Numbered from the stretch's first letter, positions 1-9,182 are shown. The stretch is DNA of 64,000 nucleotides from Carboxylicivirga sediminis (GCF_018156225.1 NZ_JAGTAR010000020.1:49064-113063), one strand, 5' to 3'. The notes: generated by a model not told the origin, from the letters alone. Translations and numbers: made by a program.

Positions 1-92
1 TAATATCTAATAGTCTTTATGTCTATTATCTAACAGTCTATTAAGCAAGCCGCTAATCAATACTGACTACTGCCTGTTAACTACTGCCTATT

Positions 93-3000
93 TTATTTAT
101 ACTCTCCCCAATGCTTAATGCTTATATCATCCATATCCAGCTTACAGAATGAATAAATAAAGGCACTTGCCAGGCGGGCATTGGTAATTAACGGAATGTT
201 AAAGTCAATGGCATCGCGTCGAATCGAGTAGCCATTCTTTAACTCATCCTTGCTCAGGTTCTTCGGAATGTTAATCACAAAATCAATCTTCTTCTCACGG
301 ATGTAATCCACCGTGTTTGGCTGTTTATTCTCACTTGGCCAGTGAAGTAAGGTTGTTTCCACGCCATTCTCAGCGAAGAACTTATGCGTTCCACCGGTAG
401 CAAACAGGTTGTAGCCACGCTCTTTTAGCATACGGGCACTTTGCAGCAATTCCAGTTTTGAGCGGGCAGGCCCTGATGATATTAGTATGTTCTTTTCAGG
501 GATACGGTAACCTACTGCCAGCATCGACTGAAGCACAGCATCGTAATAGCTCTCGCCAATACAGCCCACCTCACCGGTTGATGACATATCCACTCCCAAT
601 ACCGGGTCGGCCTTGGCCAAGCGGGCAAACGAGAACTGAGGCGCTTTAATACCTACATAATCCAGTTCAAACGAACTCTTTGTGAGCTTCTCAACCGGCA
701 GGCCAAGCATGGCACGTGTAGCCAGGTCAATCAGGTTCACCTTCAATACTTTCGAAACGAATGGGAAACTACGTGATGCACGCAGGTTACACTCAATTAC
801 TTTAATATCGTTATCCTTAGCCAGTAGCTGCATGTTGAAAGGTCCGGTAATGTTTAGACCTTTGGCAATCTGGCGGGCTATCTTTTTCACACGGCGGATG
901 GTCTCCACATACAGTTTCTGTGGCGGGAACACGATGGTAGCATCACCTGAGTGCACGCCGGCAAACTCAATGTGCTCACTGATGGCGTATCCAACCACTT
1001 CGCCGTTGTTAGCTACAGCATCTACTTCAATCTCCTTGGCTTGCTCGATGAATTCCGAAACTACTACCGGGAACTCTTTCGAAACGTTGGCGGCCAGTGT
1101 TAAGAAATGCTCCAGCTCGTCTTTGTTCGATACCACATTCATGGCGGCACCTGAAAGTACGTATGAAGGACGCACCAATACGGGGAAGCCTACTTCATCC
1201 ACAAATGTGAAGATGTCTTCGATGGATGTCAGCTCGCTCCAGCGTGGCTGGTCAACACCAAGCTCGTCCAACAGGCTTGAGAACTTCTGACGGTTTTCGG
1301 CACGGTCAATATCTTCTGGCGAAGTGCCAAGTATTGGTACCTCCTGACGGTGCAGTTTCATGGCGAGGTTGTTAGGTATCTGACCACCCATCGATACAAT
1401 TACTCCCTTAGGTGTTTCCAGGTCGATGATATCCAGCACGCGCTCCTGAGTTAGCTCATCAAAGTACAGACGATCGCACATATCATAGTCGGTACTCACC
1501 GTTTCAGGGTTATAGTTGATCATCACCGAGCGATGATTCTCTTGCTTGTTAATGGTATTCAGTGCATTTACACTACACCAGTCGAATTCTACCGATGAAC
1601 CAATGCGATAGGCACCTGAACCAAGCACAATTACTGATTGACCATCTTTTTCGTAGTCGATATCGTGTGTTGTACCACTATAAGTCAGGTATAGATAGTT
1701 AATTTTCGCCGGGAACTCACCAGCCATGGTATCAATCTGTTTTACTACAGGTAATATGCCATTGGCTTTACGGAAGTCGCGAACTTTTAGCAGACCCTCT
1801 TCCATGTTTTCTGACTTAAGCACTAAGCGCGCCACCTGGAAGTCGGAGAAGCCCATTTTCTTGGCGTCCAGCAGAGCGTCTTCAGGTAATTTGTCTAAAG
1901 CATCGTGCTTTTCAAGTACATTGGCATGGTCTGATATGTTCTTCAGTTTTTCAAGGAACCATTTATCAATGCGTGTCAGCTCGTGTATCTCATCTACTGT
2001 TGCGCCATTCTGTAAGGCTTCGGCAATGGCAAATACACGCTGGTCAGTTGGTTCTTCCAATTCCTTCTTGATATCCTTCGAAAATGGCTGGTTGCCCACA
2101 AAGCCGTGCATACCTTGGCCAACCATTCGCAAACCTTTCTGGATAGCTTCTTCAAAGTTGCGACCAATGGCCATAATTTCACCCACCGACTTCATGCTTG
2201 AGCCAATCTCTTTTGATACGCCGGTAAACTTACCTAAGTCCCAACGAGGAATCTTACATACGATATAGTCCAGTGCAGGTTCAAAGAAGGCAGTTGTGGT
2301 TTTGGTGACTGAATTCTTCAGTTCGTGCAGGCTATAGCCTAATCCTAGCTTGGCAGCAATAAAGGCCAGCGGATAACCGGTGGCTTTTGAGGCCAGGGCC
2401 GATGAGCGTGACAGACGCGCATTTACCTCAATCACTCGATAATCTTCCGAATAAGGGTCCAGGGCATACTGTACGTTACACTCACCCACAATACCTATGT
2501 GGCGAATGATCTTGATGGCCAGCTCACGCAGCTTGTGGTATTCGGCATTAGAAAGAGTTTGAGAAGGCGCTACTACAATAGACTCACCAGTGTGGATACC
2601 CAGCGGGTCAAAGTTTTCCATGTTACAAACGGTGATACAGTTGTTGTATGCATCACGCACTACTTCATACTCTACCTCTTTCCATCCTTTCAGCGATTCT
2701 TCAACCAATATCTGGTTCGAATAGGAGAAGGCATTTTCAGCTCGCTCAATTAACTCTTCAGTTGAGTGACAGAAGCCCGAGCCCATTCCTCCAAGGGTAT
2801 AGGCTGCACGTACAATAATTGGGAACCCAATCTTTTTAGATGCTTCAACCGCTTCCTCTACTGAGGTTACTGCAATACTAACCGGTGTCTTAACGTTAAT
2901 TTGCTTAAGCTGGTTGGCAAAAATCTCGCGGTCCTCGGTGTTGATGATGGCCTGAACAGGTGTACCAAGTACTTCAACATTGTACTTAGCAAGTGTGCCG

Positions 3001-3308
3001 GCCTCGTAAAGTGCCGTACCACAGTTTAGTGCTGTCTGTCCTCCAAACGCCAAAAGAATACCTTCGGGACTTTCTTTCTTAATAACCTGCTCAACAAAGT
3101 ATGGTGTTACAGGCAGATAATAAATTTTATCTGCGATGCCTTCAGAAGTTTGGACAGTGGCAATGTTAGGGTTAATTAAAACCGTTTCGATGCCTTCCTC
3201 CTTGAGTGCTTTGAGTGCCTGTGAACCTGAGTAATCAAATTCGCCGGCTTCTCCAATCTTGAGCGCACCAGAGCCCAGAACTACTACCTTTTTGACGTTC
3301 TTCTTCAT
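93..3308 (-). CDS. carB: Carbamoyl-phosphate synthase large subunit
   Basis: Makes carbamoyl phosphate from bicarbonate, ATP and ammonia supplied by CarA, for arginine and pyrimidine synthesis. The 1071-residue product matches the usual length (about 1070). It shows the duplicated plan: two ATP-grasp halves (roughly residues 1-400 and 550-930), each opening with a VLGSGA-type loop, and a C-terminal MGS-like allosteric domain (about 935-1071, SGPARSK and FATGGT). The open frame extends upstream to a TTG at 3347, but that adds an atypical Asn-rich tail, so I chose the ATG at 3308, giving MKKNVKKVVVLGSG. It is divergent from argR and lies far from carA (18646), at the other end of the arginine cluster. 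The identity is near certain. Confidence 0.97.
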   Translation of the reverse strand: MKKNVKKVVVLGSGALKIGEAGEFDYSGSQALKALKEEGIETVLINPNIATVQTSEGIADKIYYLPVTPYFVEQVIKKESPEGILLAFGGQTALNCGTALYEAGTLAKYNVEVLGTPVQAIINTEDREIFANQLKQINVKTPVSIAVTSVEEAVEASKKIGFPIIVRAAYTLGGMGSGFCHSTEELIERAENAFSYSNQILVEESLKGWKEVEYEVVRDAYNNCITVCNMENFDPLGIHTGESIVVAPSQTLSNAEYHKLRELAIKIIRHIGIVGECNVQYALDPYSEDYRVIEVNARLSRSSALASKATGYPLAFIAAKLGLGYSLHELKNSVTKTTTAFFEPALDYIVCKIPRWDLGKFTGVSKEIGSSMKSVGEIMAIGRNFEEAIQKGLRMVGQGMHGFVGNQPFSKDIKKELEEPTDQRVFAIAEALQNGATVDEIHELTRIDKWFLEKLKNISDHANVLEKHDALDKLPEDALLDAKKMGFSDFQVARLVLKSENMEEGLLKVRDFRKANGILPVVKQIDTMAGEFPAKINYLYLTYSGTTHDIDYEKDGQSVIVLGSGAYRIGSSVEFDWCSVNALNTINKQENHRSVMINYNPETVSTDYDMCDRLYFDELTQERVLDIIDLETPKGVIVSMGGQIPNNLAMKLHRQEVPILGTSPEDIDRAENRQKFSSLLDELGVDQPRWSELTSIEDIFTFVDEVGFPVLVRPSYVLSGAAMNVVSNKDELEHFLTLAANVSKEFPVVVSEFIEQAKEIEVDAVANNGEVVGYAISEHIEFAGVHSGDATIVFPPQKLYVETIRRVKKIARQIAKGLNITGPFNMQLLAKDNDIKVIECNLRASRSFPFVSKVLKVNLIDLATRAMLGLPVEKLTKSSFELDYVGIKAPQFSFARLAKADPVLGVDMSSTGEVGCIGESYYDAVLQSMLAVGYRIPEKNILISSGPARSKLELLQSARMLKERGYNLFATGGTHKFFAENGVETTLLHWPSENKQPNTVDYIREKKIDFVINIPKNLSKDELKNGYSIRRDAIDFNIPLITNARLASAFIYSFCKLDMDDISIKHWGEYK

Positions 3309-3683
3309 CTTATTTCTATTATTATTGTTTTCTATTTTCCGATACAATAAAACCTGCCTTTATAAATAGCAAGTTCAAAACATCATCGACAATAAGCAAA
3401 TGCAAAGACGCTATTTTACGACTGAATTTTAACATCTTTTGTCTATAATTATACAGTTTCTGAGGTTTAAATAAGCACTTGTGCTGTTTGCTGTGTTGCT
3501 GTTTTTCATTTTTATACATGCCGATTGCCTGGTTTTGATTAAAACCAATAGCGATTGAAAAAATGAAAAAGGAATGAGAAACAGAAGTGCTAACCCTTGA
3601 TGAGCGTGGTCTGATAAGCGTATGTTTACACTAAATAATGTCACTCGCAACTGTTGTTTTATGCGTTTTTGAAATTATTGTCG

Positions 3684-3706
3684 TGCAAAAATACATATTT
3701 TTTGCA
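3684..3706 (-). promoter_or_regulatory. Inverted repeat and candidate carB promoter
   Basis: An 8-bp perfect inverted repeat TGCAAAAA / TTTTTGCA is separated by 7 bases. On the minus strand it contains TATTTTTG (3693-3686), matching the Bacteroidota -7 element TAnnTTTG. Transcription toward carB from here would leave a leader of about 370 nt. No convincing -33 TTTG lies at the right distance, so the promoter call is tentative. Confidence 0.4.
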
Positions 3707-3715
3707 AAAAACAGC

Positions 3716-3745
3716 TTTGAAATTTATAATTATTGAATAAATTTG
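3716..3745 (+). promoter_or_regulatory. argR promoter, Bacteroidota type
   Basis: TTTG at 3716-3719 and TAAATTTG at 3738-3745 match the Bacteroidota consensus TTTG...TAnnTTTG. The spacer is 18 bp, slightly short of the usual 19-21. The -7 element overlaps the first ARG box, which suggests that ArgR represses its own promoter. Transcription would start near 3752, about 40 nt before the argR ATG. Confidence 0.6.
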
Positions 3746-3768
3746 CATCGTCGATGTATAAATATACA
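3734..3768 (+). promoter_or_regulatory. Tandem ARG boxes (ArgR operator)
   Basis: Box 1, TGAATAAATTTGCA (3734-3747), and box 2, TGTATAAATATACA (3755-3768, a perfect dyad), both fit the ARG-box plan TGnAT-4-ATnCA. Their centres are 21 bp apart. That is two helical turns and equals the known 18-bp box plus 3-bp gap arrangement of ArgR operators. The pair lies between divergent argR and carB, so it could act on both. Confidence 0.65.
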
Positions 3769-3790
3769 ATCAACAAAGAAGAAGAACCAA

Positions 3791-4270
3791 ATGAAAATTA
3801 AAGCACAACGATTAATGGCTATCAAGCAAATTATCAGTTCGCGAAAAGTGAGTTCGCAGGAAGAGCTGGTGGTATTGCTCGAAGCAGAAGGATATAAAAT
3901 AACACAGGCTACTTTGTCGCGCGACTTAAAGTACCTGAAAGTGGCCAAGGTGCCTGATGCCGAAACCGGCTATAAATACGTGGTGCCAGAGTCGGCACAA
4001 AAGCAGGAAGAGCAGGTTAAGCAGGAAGAGTTTCCGGTAAGTGGTGTAGAGTCAATTGAGTTTTCAGGGCATTTGGCCATCATGAAAACACGACCAGGCT
4101 TTGCCAATGGCATTGCTTCAGTAATTGACAGTCACGGCCCTTACGAAATATTGGGAACCATTGCGGGCGACGACAGTATTTTACTGATTAGCCGCGAAGG
4201 GGTATCCAAATCGGATGTCATCAATGCTTTATCCTTGTTTATGCCGGGCCTGAAAGAAAAGACATTATAA
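3791..4270 (+). CDS. argR: Arginine repressor ArgR
   Basis: Arginine-dependent transcriptional regulator of 159 residues, the usual family size. The N-terminal winged helix (about 1-65) contains the recognition-helix signature TLSRDL (41-46). The C-terminal hexamerisation and arginine-binding domain contains GFANGIASVID (103-113) and GTIAGDD (122-128). The frame begins at a TTG at 3743, inside ARG box 1. The ATG at 3791 gives a family-length protein starting MKIKAQRLMAIKQII and is preferred. It is the first gene of the rightward arginine cluster and probably represses itself through the adjacent ARG boxes. Confidence 0.95.
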   Translation: MKIKAQRLMAIKQIISSRKVSSQEELVVLLEAEGYKITQATLSRDLKYLKVAKVPDAETGYKYVVPESAQKQEEQVKQEEFPVSGVESIEFSGHLAIMKTRPGFANGIASVIDSHGPYEILGTIAGDDSILLISREGVSKSDVINALSLFMPGLKEKTL

Positions 4271-4423
4271 AATAGCTTATTAGTTTTTAGGCTGAAGACT
4301 GTAGTTAAGACTTACCTAAAGCTGTAATAAAACTGATGGGTTATATGAGAGATAAGGTTAAGGCGTTGGTTGAGAAATGTAATTCACTTTTAACTGCTGC
4401 CACCTGACTAATTAACTATTGAT

Positions 4424-5071
4424 ATGAGTAAGTTTAACATATTTGTCGCAACAGAAGAGCATCTGGAGTATGTAGATGTGGTGCTGAATGCCATAGCTGA
4501 AGCAGCTAAAGTGCGTGGGACAGGAATTGCCAAGCGTAGCCCTGAGTATATCCAAAAGAAGATGGAGGAGCGAAAGGCTATTTTGGCTTTGCATAAGGGG
4601 GAGTTTGCCGGTTTCTGTTATATCGAAACCTGGGGGCATGACAAATTTGTAGCTAACTCAGGGTTAATTGTGGTAGATAAATTCAGGGCTAACGGGCTGG
4701 CGAAGGCCATTAAATCCAAGGCTTTTGAGCTATCACGAGAGCGCTATCCTCAAGCCAAAATATTTGGCTTAACCACCGGATTGGCTGTGATGAAAATTAA
4801 TTCTGACCTAGGTTATCGGCCCGTTACATTTTCGGAGTTGACTGATGATGAGCAGTTCTGGAAAGGCTGTCAGAGTTGTGTTAACTATGATATACTGGTG
4901 CGGACAGAACGGAAGCACTGTTTGTGTACAGGTATGCTCTTTGATCCGATGAAGGGAGCACAAACCAATAGTAAAAAGCCATTAAACATGCTTTCGCGTT
5001 TGCGCGATGCCGTTCGCAAAAGCGATGGAAAGATTGGCAAGACTTTAAAAAGCTTAACAGCATTATTCTGA
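4424..5071 (+). CDS. GNAT acyltransferase, putative N-succinylglutamate (N-acetylglutamate) synthase
   Basis: A 215-residue GNAT-fold protein between argR and argG. The central part (about 70-135) has the acyl-CoA-binding strand-helix region (LIVVDKFRANGLAKAIKSKA, where the usual Q/RxxGxG/A loop reads RANGLA). The C-terminus has a Cys pair (CLC, near 168-170) and basic residues. No other argA or argJ occurs in the cluster, so by position this enzyme should acylate glutamate in the first step. Because the downstream carbamoyltransferase carries the succinyl-type residue, succinyl-CoA is the likely acyl donor. I recall that the Bacteroides homologue was genetically assigned as N-succinylglutamate synthase. 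The substrate here is inference. Confidence 0.75.
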   Translation: MSKFNIFVATEEHLEYVDVVLNAIAEAAKVRGTGIAKRSPEYIQKKMEERKAILALHKGEFAGFCYIETWGHDKFVANSGLIVVDKFRANGLAKAIKSKAFELSRERYPQAKIFGLTTGLAVMKINSDLGYRPVTFSELTDDEQFWKGCQSCVNYDILVRTERKHCLCTGMLFDPMKGAQTNSKKPLNMLSRLRDAVRKSDGKIGKTLKSLTALF

Positions 5072-5100
5072 TAGGGTAACAGACATTTGATAATTATATA

Positions 5101-6321
5101 ATGATGAAGGAAAAGGTAGTATTAGCGTACAGTGGAGGTTTAGATACTTCGTTTTGTGTAAAGTATCTGGCTGAAGAGAAAAATCTGGAGATTTACTCGG
5201 CCATTGCCAACACGGGTGGATTTAGCGAAAGTGAGCTGAACGACATCGAGACAAAAGCATATGAACTGGGCGTAGCAAAGCATGCAACGCTTGATGTAAC
5301 TAAACGCTACTACCGACGCTGCATCCGTTATATGATTTATGGGAATGTGCTGAAAAATAATACTTACCCCTTGTCGGTGAGTTCAGAGCGTATTTTTCAG
5401 GCGTTGGCTATTGTAGATTATGCTCGTTCGATTGGAGCTAAATACATTGCACACGGTAGTACGGGTGCAGGAAACGATCAGATAAGGTTTGATTTAACGT
5501 TCCAGGTCTTAGCTCCGGATATTAAGGTCATTGCACCAATTCGTGATTTAAAACTATCGCGCGAAGAAGAGATTAATTATTTGAAGGAACGTGGTGTTGT
5601 GCGCGACTGGACCAAGATGGAATATTCCATAAATAAAGGATTGTGGGGAACAAGTGTGGGCGGTAAAGAAACCTTAACTTCCAATCAGACCTTGCCAGAA
5701 GAAGCTTATCCAAGTCAACTTGAGAAAGAAGGTGAAGAAACCATGGAATTGGGCTTTGTGAAAGGGGAATTGGCCACAGTGAATAACGAGGTGTACGATG
5801 ACCCGATTGAAGCCATTAAGAAAATAGAAAGCCTGGGTGCTGCCTACGCCATTGGCCGTGATATGCATGTGGGCGATACTATTATTGGTATCAAAGGACG
5901 TGTAGGCTTTGAAGCGGCTGCTCCACTGTTGATTATCAATGCCCACCGTGTACTTGAGAAGCATGTTCTTACCAAATGGCAGATGCATTGGAAAGAGCAG
6001 TTAGCTAACTGGTACGGTATGTTCCTGCACGAATCGCAATACCTGGAGCCAGTGATGAGAGATATTGAGAAGTTCCTGGAGAGTTCGCAGAACAATGTAA
6101 CCGGTAAGGTAATTATCAAACTCAAGCCTTATCGCTTCGAGGTTGTGGGAATCGAGTCGGATCACGACTTAATGAGTAATGTGTTTGGTGAGTATGGTGA
6201 GATGAATAAAGCCTGGACTGCCCAGGATGTGGAAGGTTTCACCACCATTATGGCAACACCAATGAAAATATTTAATGCGGTTAATAAGGGCCAGTTAGAA
6301 CTAAACGACAGCGATGATTAA
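5101..6321 (+). CDS. argG: Argininosuccinate synthase
   Basis: Condenses citrulline and aspartate with ATP to argininosuccinate. The N-type ATP pyrophosphatase loop AYSGGLDTS is at residues 9-17, and the family motif HGSTGAGNDQIRF lies near 120. The length of 406 residues is typical. Two tandem ATG codons (5101 and 5104) are possible starts. The stop overlaps the argC start by 8 nt, so the two genes are translationally coupled. Confidence 0.97.
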   Translation: MMKEKVVLAYSGGLDTSFCVKYLAEEKNLEIYSAIANTGGFSESELNDIETKAYELGVAKHATLDVTKRYYRRCIRYMIYGNVLKNNTYPLSVSSERIFQALAIVDYARSIGAKYIAHGSTGAGNDQIRFDLTFQVLAPDIKVIAPIRDLKLSREEEINYLKERGVVRDWTKMEYSINKGLWGTSVGGKETLTSNQTLPEEAYPSQLEKEGEETMELGFVKGELATVNNEVYDDPIEAIKKIESLGAAYAIGRDMHVGDTIIGIKGRVGFEAAAPLLIINAHRVLEKHVLTKWQMHWKEQLANWYGMFLHESQYLEPVMRDIEKFLESSQNNVTGKVIIKLKPYRFEVVGIESDHDLMSNVFGEYGEMNKAWTAQDVEGFTTIMATPMKIFNAVNKGQLELNDSDD

Positions 6322-7276
6322 GGTAGGCATCATAGGTGGAGCTGGTTATACGGCGGGTGAGTTGATTCGGATATTACTGAATCACCCCAAAGCCGAAATT
6401 ACTTATGCTCAAAGTACAAGTCAGGCTGGTTTGCCGGTTAGTAGCATTCATACTGATTTGGTTGGCGAAACGGAGTTGTCATTTGTAGCTGAAGCTGATT
6501 ATGAGGTTGATGTCTTGTTTTTATGCATGGGACATGGGCGTTCGCGCAGTTTTGTGGAAGCTATACCGGCTGATTTTAAAGGAAAAATTATTGATTTGAG
6601 CAATGATTACCGCCTGAAGGAAACAGCTGATGGATTTGTGTATGGCCTGCCAGAGCTGAATAAGAAGCGTATTCAAAAGGCTGATAAAATTGCCAACCCT
6701 GGTTGTTTTGCAACAGCCATTCAGGTTGCTCTTTTGCCTTTGGCTGAAGCCGGCAAGCTGAAAGAAGTGCATGTGCATGCTATCACCGGTTCAACTGGAG
6801 CCGGTCAGGCGTGTTCTGGCACTACACATTTTAGCTGGCGTAATAACAATGCCTCGGTATATAAATCATTTTCTCATCAGCACCTGGGTGAGATTGGTGA
6901 GTCCTTGGTGCAATTGCAGCCGGCATTCGCTGATGCAGTGAACTTTGTGCCCATGCGTGGGAATTATCCACGCGGTATTCTGGCATCGGTGTATCTGGAG
7001 ACCGAGCTTGAAGAGAATGCGGCACAAGAGCTGTATGAACATTACTATGCAGCGCATCCATTTACGCATGTTGTGCGCAATAGTCCGGATGTAAAGCAAG
7101 TGGTAAATACCAACAGGGCATTGGTAAGTGTGAAAAAACACGGAACGAAACTACATATTATCAGCGTGATTGATAACCTGCTGAAGGGGGCATCAGGTCA
7201 GGCTGTGCAAAATATGAATCTTTTATTTGGTTTGGATGAAGCAGAAGGTCTTCGTTTAAAACCTGTAGCGTTTTAA
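6314..7276 (+). CDS. argC: N-acetyl(succinyl)-gamma-glutamyl-phosphate reductase
   Basis: NADPH-dependent reduction of N-acyl-glutamyl phosphate to the semialdehyde. It has an N-terminal Rossmann loop GIIGGAGYTAGEL (5-17), the catalytic cysteine C131 in ANPGCFATA, and the AITGSTGAGQ segment that follows. The length of 320 residues is normal. It starts inside the last codons of argG. The acyl group is probably succinyl, judging from the carbamoyltransferase in this cluster. Confidence 0.95.
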   Translation: MIKVGIIGGAGYTAGELIRILLNHPKAEITYAQSTSQAGLPVSSIHTDLVGETELSFVAEADYEVDVLFLCMGHGRSRSFVEAIPADFKGKIIDLSNDYRLKETADGFVYGLPELNKKRIQKADKIANPGCFATAIQVALLPLAEAGKLKEVHVHAITGSTGAGQACSGTTHFSWRNNNASVYKSFSHQHLGEIGESLVQLQPAFADAVNFVPMRGNYPRGILASVYLETELEENAAQELYEHYYAAHPFTHVVRNSPDVKQVVNTNRALVSVKKHGTKLHIISVIDNLLKGASGQAVQNMNLLFGLDEAEGLRLKPVAF

Positions 7277-7361
7277 GTGGGTTAAAGAACTTACTTGTTG
7301 CAGGTTATTTGGTTTAAATTTTAGGTGTTCATTCTTCTTTGTATGAAGGCCAACTGCTTTG

Positions 7362-7390
7362 AGTACCGTGGGCCTTGTGCCTGCGGTACT
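7362..7390. repeat. 12-bp stem-loop in the argC-argD gap
   Basis: AGTACCG (7362-7368) pairs with CGGTACT (7384-7390). The stem extends through two wobble and three further pairs to a 5-nt loop CTTGT. No T-run follows, so it is not a classical terminator. It could be a REP-like dispersed element or an mRNA processing or stability hairpin. It occupies most of the structured part of the 173-bp gap. Confidence 0.5.
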
Positions 7391-7449
7391 TCATCCTAAG
7401 CAAAGTTATACAATTAGATTTTATCGATTAGTAATAAGGAGTCATTGCT

Positions 7450-8580
7450 ATGAACTTATTTGAGGTATACTCATTATTTGATATAACCCCTGTGAGGGGA
7501 GAAGACTGTTATGTGTGGGACGATAAGGGCAATAAGTACCTCGATTTATATGGAGGTCACGCCGTTATTTCTGTGGGGCATAGCCATCCGCATTATGTCG
7601 ACAGGTTGACTTCGCAGTTAAAGCAGATAGGTTTTTACAGTAATTCGGTTCAAAACCCTATGCAAGAGGAGTTAGCTCAGAAACTTGGAGCTTTAAGTGG
7701 TATGGACAATTACCAGCTATTTCTATGTAATTCGGGTGCTGAAGCCAACGAAAACGCATTGAAGCTGGCATCGTTTCACACGGGGCGGAGTAAAATTGTG
7801 GCCTTCGAAAGAGGGTTTCATGGCAGAACCTCCGGAGCTGTTGCTGCAACGGATAATCCGAAGATTATTGCGCCATTTAACAGCGGCCATCAAATTGAGA
7901 TTGTGGCCTGGGAAGATATAGCTGCCGTTGAAAAAGCGCTTTCGGGCAACGATGTGGCTGCTGTTATCATTGAAGGTATCCAGGGTATTGGAGGGATTCA
8001 TATGCCCTCAGCCGATTTCCTGAAACAGTTGCAGGCGGTCTGTCATAAATACTCAACGTTATTAATTCTGGATGAAATTCAATCGGGATATGGGCGAAGT
8101 GGTAAATTCTTTGCTTTTCAATATGCCGGTATTCAACCGGATATAGTTACAGTGGCCAAGGGGATGGGTAACGGCTTTCCGATAGGAGGAGTGCTGATTG
8201 CGCCCCACATTAAGGCACAGCCAGGAATGTTGGGTACTACTTTCGGCGGAAACTATTTGGCATGTGCAGCTGCTTTAGCTGTACTTGAGATTATGAATGA
8301 AGAAAAGCTTATTGAAAATGCCTGTCAGCAAGGCGAAATTTTGATGCAGGAACTTAGCCGATTTAGTCAGTTTAAGTCAGTTAGGGGTGCTGGCTTGATG
8401 ATTGCTGTTGATGGGCATGAAAAAATATCAAGTTTAAGAAAGGACTTATTAATAAAAAAACATATTTTTACCGGCGTTTCCGGCACATACACATTGAGGT
8501 TATTGCCTCCAATGACCCTTAAAGGGAGTCATATAGGGGAATTTATATCCGGCCTTGAAGAGGCTTTGGATAGTGGATAA
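7450..8580 (+). CDS. argD: Acetyl(succinyl)ornithine aminotransferase
   Basis: Class III PLP aminotransferase of 376 residues that converts N-acyl-glutamate semialdehyde to N-acylornithine. Visible elements are the phosphate-binding NSGAEANENALK (94-105), the LDEIQSGYGR region (208-217) with the PLP-ring Asp, and the Schiff-base lysine K237 in VAKGMGNGFPIG. It follows argC after a 173-bp gap with a hairpin. Some class III enzymes act on free ornithine, but the setting fits ArgD. Confidence 0.93.
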   Translation: MNLFEVYSLFDITPVRGEDCYVWDDKGNKYLDLYGGHAVISVGHSHPHYVDRLTSQLKQIGFYSNSVQNPMQEELAQKLGALSGMDNYQLFLCNSGAEANENALKLASFHTGRSKIVAFERGFHGRTSGAVAATDNPKIIAPFNSGHQIEIVAWEDIAAVEKALSGNDVAAVIIEGIQGIGGIHMPSADFLKQLQAVCHKYSTLLILDEIQSGYGRSGKFFAFQYAGIQPDIVTVAKGMGNGFPIGGVLIAPHIKAQPGMLGTTFGGNYLACAAALAVLEIMNEEKLIENACQQGEILMQELSRFSQFKSVRGAGLMIAVDGHEKISSLRKDLLIKKHIFTGVSGTYTLRLLPPMTLKGSHIGEFISGLEEALDSG

Positions 8581-8591
8581 TAAATGGTACA

Positions 8592-9182
8592 ATGGTAAAA
8601 TCGTATTGGAACGAAGAATGGAAAGAGGTAGAGTTTGAAGAAGGAGCATTACAAAAGAGATATGCTATTTCAAACTACGGAAGGATTATTAGTTACACCA
8701 ACAAAATCGAGGACGGCGATTACATAAGGGGTGGAAAGTTAAGGGGATATCCAACATTACCTTTAAGACCCAACGGTAAGTCAAAGACGTTCTACATTCA
8801 CAAGCTGGTAGCTGAATTATTTTTACCTAAAGCCTCCGAGGAACAAAAATTTGTAATCCACCTGGATTATAACAAATCAAACAATTACGCCAAGAATCTA
8901 AAGTGGGCAAGCAAATCTGAGATGTTTGCGCATCAGCAAGGCAATCCATCTGTTTTAGAAGCTCGAGAAAAGCAAAAAGGACGGAAGACACAACAAGGTC
9001 ATAAGCTAAGTGCCACACAGGTTATGCGATTGAAGAAGAAGATCAACGATCCGAATCGCAAAACACGCTTAAAGTTAATAGCCAGGGAGTTTGGTATTAG
9101 TGAGATGCAATTATACAGAATTAAATCGGGTGAAAACTGGGCGCACGTAAATGTTGAGGTGCCTGAACGAGAACGAGATTAG
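8592..9182 (+). CDS. NUMOD4/HNH endonuclease-like protein with C-terminal helix-turn-helix
   Basis: A 196-residue protein unrelated to arginine synthesis, sitting 11 bp after argD and 98 bp before proC on the same strand. Residues 5-34 form a NUMOD4-like motif (WKEVEF...YAISNYGRI). Residues 66-106 form an HNH_3-type core: FYIHKLVAELFLP (H70), IHLDYNKSNN (H90, D92, N94, N97/98) and NLKW (N102). Residues 139-186 look like a DNA-binding helix-turn-helix (LSATQVMRLKK ... IAREFGISEMQLYRIKSG). The usual first residue of the NHxDGN motif is changed (VIHLDYN), but the His, Asp and Asn remain. Such proteins resemble free-standing homing endonucleases. Activity and target are unknown. Confidence 0.8.
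   Translation: MVKSYWNEEWKEVEFEEGALQKRYAISNYGRIISYTNKIEDGDYIRGGKLRGYPTLPLRPNGKSKTFYIHKLVAELFLPKASEEQKFVIHLDYNKSNNYAKNLKWASKSEMFAHQQGNPSVLEAREKQKGRKTQQGHKLSATQVMRLKKKINDPNRKTRLKLIAREFGISEMQLYRIKSGENWAHVNVEVPERERD

Noticed and set aside
682..1290. Long antisense frame (202 codons) opposite carB, and others at 1726-2268 and 42859-43422.
   Set aside because: Opposite strong conserved genes in full family length; low-complexity Ser/Thr-rich products typical of shadow frames.
3322..3650. Minus-strand frames of 65 and 73 codons in the carB leader.
   Set aside because: Overlap each other in different frames, no recognisable product; region better read as untranslated leader.
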